The notes beneath the pieces were generated by a model. It was not told the DNA's origin, ran no database searches, and saw only the letters and a program-made list of their open reading frames with translations. Both the position numbers and the translations under genes were made by a program. A DNA stretch of 64,000 nucleotides from Antilocapra americana (taxonomy: Eukaryota; Chordata; Mammalia; Artiodactyla; Antilocapridae). Location: positions 36,432,815-36,496,814 of the forward strand of contig ML660772.1 of the NCBI GenBank assembly GCA_007570785.1, given 5' to 3'. The first letter of the stretch is position 1. Every line of letters begins with the position of its first letter. Shown piece after piece: positions 55,667 through 64,000 of this stretch.

Positions 55667-56377
55667 TACAACATCGGACCTTGGTTCTATCGCCAGTTAC
55701 ATCCACAACTGGGCATCAATTTTGCTTTGGCTCCATCCCTTCATTCTTTCTGGAATTATTTCTCTACTGATCTCCAGTAGCATATTGGGCATCTTTTAGT
55801 TTCCTATCTTTTTGCCTTTTCATACTGTTCATGGGGTTCTCAAGGCAAGAATACTGAAGTGGTTTGCCATTCCCTTCTCCAGTGGACCACATTCTGTCAG
55901 AACTTTGCCAACAAAGATTCGTCTAGTCAAGGCTATGGTTTTTCCAGTAGTCATGTATGGATGTGAAAGTTGGACAGTGAAAAAGGCTGAGTGCCGAAGA
56001 ATTGATGCCTTTGAACTGTGGTGTTGGAGAAGACTCTTGAGAGTCCCTTGGACTGCCAGGAGATCCAACAAGTCCATCCTAAAGGAGATCAGTCCTGGGT
56101 GTTCATTGGAAGGACTGATGTTGAAGCTGAAACTCCAATACTTTGGCCACCTCATGTGAAGAGTTGACTCATTGGAAAAGACCCTGATGCTGGGAAGGAT
56201 TGGGGGCAGGAGAAGAAGGGGACGACAAAGGACGAGATGGCTGGATGGCATCACTGACTCAATGGACATGGGTTTGGGTGGACTCTGGGAGTTGGTGATG
56301 GACAGGGAGGCCTGGCATGCTGCAGTTCATGGGGTCGCAAAGAGTCAGACACAACTGAGCAACTGAACTGAACTGAA
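55667..56377 (+). repeat. BovB LINE, internally deleted (5' leader joined to 3' end)
   Basis: A perfect 14-bp target duplication CTGATCCTATTATT (55653-55666 and 56378-56391) delimits 711 bp. The first 240 bp ('TTGGTTCTATCGCCAGTTACA' to 'GGACCACATTCTGTCAG') are the BovB 5' leader. At about 55900 it jumps to the 3' portion ('CTTTGCCAACAAAGATTCG' onward) and runs to the end. The endonuclease and almost all of the reverse transcriptase are missing. The 115-codon open frame at 55812-56159 crosses the junction by chance. Confidence 0.9.
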
Positions 56378-56439
56378 CTGATCCTATTATTGATAGAGAG
56401 AAAAATCAGCCCATACCCAAGAAAATGGAGAACTTCCAG

Positions 56440-56523
56440 GTAAAGCAGCACTGGAGAACTGTTTTTTAAAAAATAAAATGGTGAATATTTTGGATGTTGC
56501 CTCTGCAGTCTCTGTCTTAACTA
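56440..56523 (+). repeat. hAT-type MER element, part 1 (split by Tigger-like element)
   Basis: 'GGTGAATATTTTGGATGTTGC' and 'CAGTCTCTGTCTTAACTA' match the left half of the hAT family also seen at 31113. It resumes at 57541. Confidence 0.6.
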
Positions 56524-57540
56524 TAGTGAGTACCCTATATACAGTTCTGTTCTGAGAGCATGTTCATAAGTCTAATAAAGTTTAATAAAGTTAGCCAAGG
56601 TATCTGAATAACACAATCTGCTATATACTACTGTATTATAATGGGTTTATAATACTTTTCACACAAATAATACATAAAAAACAAACACACACACACAAAA
56701 ATATTTTTTGTCTTACAGTACAGTACCTTGAAAATTACTGTAGTAGAGTACAACAGCTGGTGTACAGGGGCTGGCATCAAGTGAACAGGCAAGAAGAGTT
56801 ACTGACTGGAGGAGGGAGAGGAAGTAGGAGATGGTAGAATTGAAGGATCGTCAGCAATAGGAGACGAGGAGCTAGTTGCAATTTTATTTATGCCTTACAA
56901 TGGCACAGGTTCTGGTTCCTTGCTGGATTCAATTCTCTCTACCCTCTAGAAAAAATGATCCAGTGATATGTGGGTATCAGCTCTTTTTTTGTCATCATGG
57001 GTGACATAGTAGCAATGGATTACATTCTGAACGCAATGCATTCTGGCCGCTGCAAACTTCATGTGCCAATGTTTGGGTCCTATTCCTCAAAACAGAGCCT
57101 CCTCAGATAAAGAAAATCTCTTGCCATTTCCTGCATTGCAGATCTTTTTGATTCTTCACTTACTTCTTTTGCCTCTTGTCTTTCTTCATCCTTTCTCTGG
57201 GCCCCCAATTCCATCTTTTTACCTCACTCCACTCTCTCAATTATTTTCACTTTTGTTTCCATTGTTATTGCTTGGGGCTTCTTAGCAGTACACTACATCA
57301 CTGCTTAGCAGCTACATCACTGCTGCTTTTATGCTTGCTTCCAGAATCCTGCACTTGAAATAAAGACACTGTACACTGTATACTACATAGTACTACTGCC
57401 AAGTCCACAAAATCTCAACCACTTGTAGAGAATGCTCACACTTGACACTGTAGGCCAGACACATGACTGGACATGTGGATGCACATCTGCATCTTTGAAA
57501 GTTTGTAACTTGAAGTTTCATTTGTAGGGGGCTTATTATA
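56524..57540 (-). mobile_element. Tigger-like (pogo/mariner) DNA transposon, internally deleted
   Basis: The two ends form an imperfect inverted repeat (TAGTGAGTACCCTATA left; TAATAAGCCCCCTACA as the reverse complement of the right end) next to TA. The interior has 'GAACAGGCAAGAAGAGTTACTG' and 'GAAATAAAGACACTGTACACTG', which I associate from memory with an old Tigger-type element. On the minus strand the DNA around 56930-57200 reads as a basic transposase remnant (for example CRKWQEIF) full of stops. At 1 kb it is shorter than autonomous Tiggers. Confidence 0.55.
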
Positions 57541-57680
57541 TTTAACTCTGCTGTTATGACGTGAAAGCAGCCATGGACAAGATATAACTGAGTGGGTGTG
57601 ACTGTATTCTAATAAAATTATATTTGCAAAAGCAAGTGGTGGGCCAGAATTGGCCCATGGGCCATAGTTTGTTGACCTCA
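57541..57680 (+). repeat. hAT-type MER element, part 2
   Basis: 'TTTAACTCTGCTGTTATGACG', 'GAAAGCAGCCATGGACAAG' and 'TTGGCCCATGGGCCATAGTTT' complete the element started at 56440. Confidence 0.75.
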
Positions 57681-58703
57681 ACTTCAAACTGTCCAGATAT
57701 ATTACTTACCTTATGCTATCAACCCATATGTTTGAAAATATCTAGATTATTAGCAGAATGTAGGATAAATGATGGAGGCTGATAGTATTTTAATCCCACC
57801 AAGATTATTTTTGTGCTATCTAGCTATAGCCTCACTGAATGTGATAAGAGTTCACAGGGAGGTTATCTATTTAAACTCTAGAAGTTGGCTGTCTGGCAGT
57901 TGGTGACATCAAACTGTGAAGGCTCAGAAAAGCTTCTGACAACTATGGGACTGTGTTTTTACAATTTGGAATTGCAATCTTATCTGGGAGGATTGAGATC
58001 CAGACTGAAATATAGATAGTGCAAAAAAAGTGCTGTAAATCTTTCCATTGAAACAAACAAGCAAAGTTGTGCAGAATAGTTTTACTGTCCAAATTGATAT
58101 ATTGTGATTTTTTTCCTCCAAAAACATTAGAAATAAGAAAAATCAGAGCCCTACACATAAATTTCAATTCCTGGTCTCTTTTTAAAAGTTCTGCTTTATT
58201 TAAAAAATGGCCAGCTTGTTCTAAGGCTGTTATGATTATTATTTTCAGATGGATATAGAATGATAGAGAAATCAAAGAAAACAGTGTTTGAGTTGGTAAC
58301 TGCATTCTGCAACTTCCTAGCCGTGTGCAGTCCTAAGTCTGCCAATAAAATACTTACATAGCACAGGCCTGGAACATGCTAACTTCTCAAGAAATATTTG
58401 CGGAGACAACGATGTGTCCTTCTCCCTGATGTCTTCTGCCTAAAGGTGTGGATCTGTTTTACTGGAAACAAAAAGGAAAACTGAGTCTAGATGTTGAATT
58501 CTAACACTTGCCAGAACACTAAGGTGAAAGGCTTGTAGCCATTCCAAATAATTGATCCCCTAGTCTACAAATAGTTGTATCATCTTTAAAATCATTCATT
58601 ACCAGTTAGAAAAGAAAGGAGAAAATGAAACTCTCTTCTTATGGTTTTTGGTATCATTAAAAAAAATACTTTGTATGTAAACCTGTGGTATGCATTTCAT
58701 TTG
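57681..58703. other. Intergenic sequence, no gene
   Basis: Nothing recognised. Overlapping short open frames at 57924-58305 are A+T-rich and featureless. Confidence 0.5.
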
Positions 58704-59275
58704 TTAGTTGTTTTTCAGTCACTAAGTTGTACTTGACTCTTCAAGATGTCATGGACAGCAGCATGCTAGGATCCCCTGTCCTTCACTGTCTCCCAGAATT
58801 TGCTCAAATTCGTATCCATTGAGTTGATGATGTCATCCAACCATCTCATCCTTGGTCACCCACTTCTCCTGCCCTCAATCTTTCTCAGCATCAGGGTCTT
58901 TTCCAATGAGTTGGCTCTTCATATCAGGTGGCCAAAGTATAGGAACTTCAGCTTCAGCATCCGTTCTCCCAATGAGTATTCAGGGTTGATTGCCGTAAGG
59001 ATTGACTGGTTTGATCTCCTCACAGTTCTAAGGACTCTCAAGAGTCTTCTTCAGCACAGTTTGAAAGCATCAGTTCTTCCATGCTCAGCCTTCTTTATGG
59101 TCTAACTCTCACATCTGTACAAGACTACTGAAAAAATGATAGCCTTGACTATATGGACTTTTTTCAGCAAAGTGATGTCTTTCCCCTTTAATATGCTGTA
59201 TAGGTTTGTCATAGATTTTCTTCCAAGGAGCAAGCATCTTTTAACTTCATGGCTATAGTTACCATCACTTTCTTT
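58704..59275 (-). repeat. BovB LINE 3'-terminal fragment
   Basis: 'CATCCAACCATCTCATCCTTG', 'GCATCAGGGTCTTTTCCAATG' and 'GCAAAGTGATGTCTTTCCCC'. More diverged than the other copies. Confidence 0.92.
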
Positions 59276-59837
59276 AAAGGACACATGTTGACCTCTGGTG
59301 TTTTTGTGACAGAAAGAGAGACAGAGAGAGAGAGACAGAGAATGAAGACGAAGGAGAGGGCTCATGTGCTTCCTCTGAGCTATATATGCAATGCAGAAGT
59401 AGGGATGGGGAGAATCAAGCTAAAATTTCTTCCTGTTTTCTGCTTTACTGATATTTCAGGACAGGGAAAGACTAATATATAGCAGAAACCTGTGAATATC
59501 TTGTTCCCTTTGTCTCTGTCCTAGAACTGGAGGCAGAAGTTTCCAAGCCCTTACATCCCCAACTCTAAATTCCACAGGATTGATGGAGAGATGAATGATG
59601 CACAAAAGACAACCCCAACTAAAGAGGCAGTTTAAAGGTCATAAAAGAGACAGGGCGATGTGATCAGGTGCATCCTTGTATTTTTCTGTTTGCCACCCCT
59701 GTCCCACTCCAATCTCTGCCTTCCTCTTGCTCTCTGCTTTCAGATTTGGTTCAGCCAGTGGGCAGCACCAGGATAAGAGGGAACGGTGGGAGAAGAGAAG
59801 GGGCTATTTTATTCCTTAATCCTTCCTGCCTTGACCC
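59276..59837. other. Intergenic sequence, no gene
   Basis: A GA-rich purine run lies at about 59309-59344. The rest is unrecognised. Confidence 0.5.
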
Positions 59838-60316
59838 TGAGACTGAAAGCATTTCCCCTGAAGTCAGGAACAAGACAAGGGTGCCCACTCTCACCACTAC
59901 TATTCAACATAGTTTTGGAAGTCTTGGCCACAGCAATCAGAGCAGATTAAGAAATAAAAGGGATCCAAATTGGAAAAGAAGAAGTAAAACTCTCTCTGTT
60001 TGCAGATGACATGATCCTCTACATAGAAAACCCTAAAGACTCTACCAGAAAATTACTAGAGCTAATCAGTGAATATAGTAAAGTTTCAGGATACAAAATC
60101 AACACACAGAAATCCCTGGCATTCCTATACACTAACAATGAGAAAACAGAAAGAGAAATTAAGGAAACAATTCCATTCACCATCGAAACAAAAAGAATAA
60201 AATACTTAGGAGTATTTCTACCTAAAGAAACAAAAGACTTGTATATAGAAAACTATAAAACACTGATGAAAGAAATCAAAGAGGACACAAATAGATGGAG
60301 AAATATACCGTGTTCG
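59838..60316 (+). pseudogene. L1 ORF2 reverse transcriptase fragment
   Basis: In one frame it reads [20 protein letters not shown], then one stop (TAA at 59948-59950), then the catalytic [12 protein letters not shown] box (FADD at 59999-60010), then [16 protein letters not shown] and [16 protein letters not shown]. This is the palm and thumb of L1 reverse transcriptase. Apart from one stop it is undamaged for about 155 codons, so it is relatively young. Both ends are abrupt: no ORF1, endonuclease, 3' UTR or poly(A). Confidence 0.93.
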
Positions 60317-60468
60317 AGACTGTGGCAGGAGCTCCTGTGAACGCAGCTCCTGGCAGGCAGCCCCTCACCATGGCCTCAGGTCTCATGGGTCTCAGGCAAC
60401 ACTCTTTCCTCCTTATTTGCTGGGTGCATGGGTGGGGGCAGCTTTGGGTGCTTCACTCAATCATGGAC
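60317..60468. other. Unidentified G+C-richer segment after the L1 fragment
   Basis: 'CTCCTGTGAACGCAGCTCCTG' and 'GGCCTCAGGTCTCATGGGTC' do not match any family I can name. It begins where L1 homology stops and ends at a Bov-tA. It may be an LTR fragment or part of a rearranged insertion. Confidence 0.4.
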
Positions 60469-60669
60469 AGTAAAAGTGTTAGTTGCTCAGTCGTGTCTGA
60501 CTCTTGCAACACCATGGTTTGTAGCCTCCAAGATCCTCTGTCCATGGAACTTTCCAGGCTAGAATACTGGAGTGAGTTGCCATTCCTCTCTCCAGGGGAT
60601 CTTTCCAACCCAAGGATCAAATCCAGGTCTCTTGCATTACAGGCAGATTCTTTACCAACAGAGCCACTG
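60469..60669 (-). repeat. Bov-tA SINE
   Basis: Reverse copy: 'GTTGCTCAGTCGTGTCTGAC' tail, 'CTGGAGTGAGTTGCCATTCC' middle, 'CTTTACCAACAGAGCCACTG' head. Confidence 0.93.
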
Positions 60670-61736
60670 TAAATACACAACCATATATACTTTCACTCAG
60701 TCATATTTGTTCCTGTCATCTTGCTCACACTTCTCTAAAGAGCACTTTCCTTTAAGTCTCTTCATTTGAACTATCTGGAAGTAAACTCTGTTTTCTGCTA
60801 TGTCCTTGACTAAGAAAGAATTTGAAGGAGGTCTGATGTGAGCAAAATATTTGTAATTTTACTCTGTAGCCTCACTTCCTATTTTGCTGTATTCAGTTGT
60901 TTCAAACCTGTCTCCCCATCAGCTCTACTAATGTCATTTTTATTTCAGAGACTAAATCATGTTCTCAAAGCTCAAGTCTACACAGATCTGCTCTTATCAG
61001 AGCACAGTAAGGTCCCACTTCCATGTCATCAGCCAATCTAAATAGTTTCTGTATAAACAAATTTCTATATGAATGTTCTAAAATTTAATTCTTCATATAA
61101 TAATATCAGAAACAGAAGCTGAAGTGAACAGAAACTGCATTTTTCACTTTTTTTTCCAATGCAATCATTCTCACTGAGATGTGGGCCTCAAAATCAATAA
61201 CTATAAGACTTTCAATCTATTACAGTTTAAATTTTTATATGATTATATAAGGGCTGGGGAGGAGGTGAGGGAGAGACAGAGAGAGTGGCCTCTTTCCTCG
61301 CCTTATAATTTGCAGTGGTTTTTTGTTCTCCCTCTATGGCCAAAGAGATGAGCTTCTCCCTGAATTTTTTTGCTGATTGTGCCAATTTTGTAGTTTTCCA
61401 ATTCAATACACCCTTGGATCAAAGACAAAAGCTAAAGGAGGGAGGAAAAAAAACAGAAAATGTATATGAGTATAAACAAAAACTCAGAAACTCACTACTA
61501 CTACACTCATCATTTTTCAAGTTTTGACTTTTCTTATCAATACTCCAACTGCTATTTAATATTCTAAGTTCTAAGTAGTTTCTTTTTGCATATTTTTCAG
61601 TTTTTATTTATAATCAGTAGGAGAGATAAGCTGCAGTGTACTTCCTCCATATTGACTAGAACTGCAAGACTTTTGAATATTAAACTAACTTTCTGTTCAT
61701 AGAATAAATAGCAATTAACCATTATGTATTATCCAT
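60670..61736. other. Intergenic sequence, no gene
   Basis: Nothing recognised. A short GA run is near 61271-61284. Confidence 0.5.
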
Positions 61737-61745
61737 GATATACAT

Positions 61746-61876
61746 CTCTATCTCTCTCAGTCACTCAGTCATGTCTGACTCTTTGCCACCCTTTGGACTG
61801 TAGCCTGCCAGATCCCTCTCTCCATGGGATTTTCAGGCAAGACTGTTGGAGTGGGTTGCAATTTCCTCTTCCAGGG
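61746..61876 (-). repeat. Bov-tA SINE, 5'-truncated
   Basis: A perfect 9-bp duplication GATATACAT (61737-61745 and 61877-61885) flanks only the tail and middle ('CAGTCACTCAGTCATGTCTG' to 'TTTCCTCTTCCAGGG'). The tRNA head was never inserted, an example of incomplete reverse transcription. Confidence 0.92.
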
Positions 61877-61885
61877 GATATACAT

Positions 61886-64000
61886 AAATCAAAATATAAA
61901 ATATATATGTCATATCTATCTACCTATCTATACATATTGCTAGATTTGATATGATAATCTCTTAAGAATTTTTGCATTTATGTTCCTGCTTCCCTCTATC
62001 ATTACTACTTTCAATTCATTTCTTTCTTCAATATTTTTCTTTTTGTGTCAGTTCAGAGATACATTTAAAGGATGTTTCTTGTTTATAGTTTATAAAGAAT
62101 TTTAGTTATTTGAGTTGAGATGTCTGTGTGAGATATCTAATCTGTCAAACTGCCAGAAATAGAGCTCGTGTTTTTTATTTCATGTGATACTGCTTCCTAT
62201 TTTTATGCGCCTTTTGGTTATTATGTCAAGTAGTAAAATAGCTCTAAAAGTTTCTTTATATAATAAATGTACTTCATATTTGTAAAATAACCTATAGTTT
62301 ATAAGTAAATTTCATGTTAATCCCAATAACTTTATGAGGAATTTAGGGCAAAAATTATTGTCTCTATATTAGAAAGGGATAAATGGGTTCAGAGAGGTTT
62401 ACCTAAGCTGCCCAAAGTGGGTATGGGATAGAATCAGAGTGATTAATCAGTTTCCCTTCTTCTCTGCCATATCGCATCCAGGAAGACCAAACAAAAAATA
62501 CATTCTGTAAGAGAATCTGGGTCAGTCAAGTTCACGGGGAGGTGGTGGGGACTGGACAATAGGGAAACAATTGGAGTGTCTGACATTGATCTTACAGCTC
62601 CTCCTTTGCTTCTTTGTTCTATTGCTAACTTAACATTCATTCAGTAAAGAGTCTTGGAGGTGGCTGACCACAAAAGTATATCCTTTTAATTTAGTCTGCT
62701 ACTCTCAAAAAGAGGATTTTCTTGGTTTAGTAGTCTCGATAATTGTATTCAAGACCTTAAGAACTTGAGAAAAGTATAATTAGATATTCAGAGACTGCCT
62801 TTGATCCTGAAATACCAATCACGGGTAGGTGCTGGCTTTTTTTCAAGAGTAGGAAAGACTCATTTTTGTTGAAACTTAAGTTCAAAATGTAATTTGTAAG
62901 TCTTTGGTCTAATAATTTTTCATCAGGTGGATGTTTTCTTTTATTCTCTGTGATGATAATTCTGCTAAAACAATTTTTTAAATGAAAACAACATGCATTT
63001 TTCTTTTTAAAAAAATTCAATATAATACCCAAGCAAAAGACAGCGTTATTTTACAAATAGAGGATGATGCTTCTAATGACCCTCAATAATTTAATGAAAA
63101 TGTCATTTTCCTCACTCTTATTCACCAAGTATATTGATACCTTGAAGATGCTGATTTGGGAGGAGCACTGCAGTTCCTTTTGTTTTTCTCGGTACTAACT
63201 CATCAAGCGCTGTGACATTTTGTAAGATAGCTAGATGAATAACATCATTACGCTAAACTCAAGTTTTTTAAAAAGGATGTTTGATTAAAATATTTATTTA
63301 TTTTCAATTTTGATTACTCCTTTCATGGTTTTTAAGTCTAGCTTCTTGATGATGCCCATAAATTTTTATGTAGGTCTTGACCCAAATGCTTCTACTAAGC
63401 TTGAACTCTTGTAGCACAGTGTCTAATATACAAATACTCTCCTCTTCAATTATAAATAATTCTCAAAATTCTCTCTTGTAACTTATTGCAATGATTATAC
63501 CTATAATTCCACATATATTCCAGTAGAACACAACCTCTACTTCTTTCCAGTTATTGCAGCCATCTCTGAGTCCATGATGTCTGTTTAACGTCCATTTTTC
63601 TCAAACAAGTCTTGATATGACTCCTTGTAATCCCTGCTACCATGTTCCAAATGAGAAATTTAACAACCCTTAACATATAAATAGAAGAAATATTGATTAA
63701 CAAAATCTTTCATTCAGAAAAGACCACTGTATAGGAGCAGAGAGCAGGGAAGTAGCACACAATGCCTGCCCTGTTGTATAAGGAAGCAGGTCACTTCTGT
63801 TGGGAGAGTTCATGGCAATGGATTATCTACTGAGAAGTTGGTTTGGCTGGTCTGACTGCTATGTACTTGAGAGATTCGATTTGCTTAGTGTTCTGTGGGG
63901 CTTTGGTCATCATGGACATTTGAGAGGATCTTTCTACTGGGAGATGTATTTGGTTAGGCTGTGAAAACAAATAGAACCAAACGTGTAAAATCTCAGCAAG
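61886..64000. other. Intergenic sequence, no gene
   Basis: About 62300-62440 is MIR-like in the plus direction ('AACTTTATGAGGAATTTAGG', 'GGGTTCAGAGAGGTTTACC'). The remainder is A+T-rich and unrecognised to the window end. Confidence 0.5.

Noticed and set aside
59668..60009. A 113-codon open frame before the L1 fragment
   Set aside because: It reads the L1 sequence in the wrong frame in its second half. The true L1 frame gives the RT motifs.
517..61876. tRNA genes at the heads of the Bov-tA and CHR SINEs
   Set aside because: The heads derive from tRNA but are mutated, lack a complete cloverleaf and are followed by BovB-like or CHR bodies. They are SINEs.

Overview
The window is mammalian nuclear DNA from a ruminant. 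It is full of BovB (RTE-type) LINEs, of the tRNA-Glu/BovB-tail SINEs of the Bov-tA and Bov-A2 types, and of CHR-type SINEs, which together are diagnostic of ruminant genomes. It also carries older mammalian repeats (MIR, L2, L1M, MER5-like and other hAT elements, MaLR-type LTRs and a Tigger-like element). The species (cattle, sheep, goat or relative) cannot be decided from the sequence alone.

Only one real protein-coding gene is visible: the first two coding exons of CTTNBP2 (cortactin-binding protein 2), on the minus strand. Exon 1 (13691 down to 13611) encodes residues 1-27 and lies in a strong CpG island (about 12990-13990). Exon 2 (377 down to 270) encodes residues 28-63, the start of the conserved CortBP2 coiled-coil domain. 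Intron 1 (13610-378) is 13.2 kb. Both splice boundaries are phase 0 and the reading frame joins exactly. The rest of the gene lies beyond position 1.

From about 14.0 kb to 64.0 kb the sequence is the 5' flank of CTTNBP2. In human the neighbour on this side is LSM8, several hundred kb away (from memory), so a gene-poor flank is expected, and I find no convincing exon, tRNA or other RNA gene there. This part is a stratified repeat landscape: 11 BovB fragments (longest 2.2 kb at 28866-31103; 1.2 kb at 19353-20585; 1.4 kb at 51275-52698), about 21 Bov-tA-type SINEs, three Bov-A2 SINEs and two CHR-type SINEs. Many have readable target-site duplications (TSDs), so the order of insertion can be reconstructed. 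All reverse-transcriptase reading frames are broken.

The most interesting things are structural. (1) At 26177-27039 a Bov-A2 SINE plus about 540 bp of antisense L1 sequence, ending in AATAAA and a poly(A) tail, is flanked by a perfect 12-bp TSD: a SINE-led chimeric transcript that was retrotransposed as one unit. (2) At 3590-4037 a Bov-A2 SINE is interrupted by a 212-bp near-identical copy of sequence located 1.5 kb downstream (5136-5346), which looks like a templated insertion. (3) At 55667-56377 a BovB joins its 5' leader directly to its 3' end inside a 14-bp TSD, as an internally deleted element. (4) Several transposon-in-transposon nests give clear relative ages. I found no CRISPR array, operon or novel multi-gene system.
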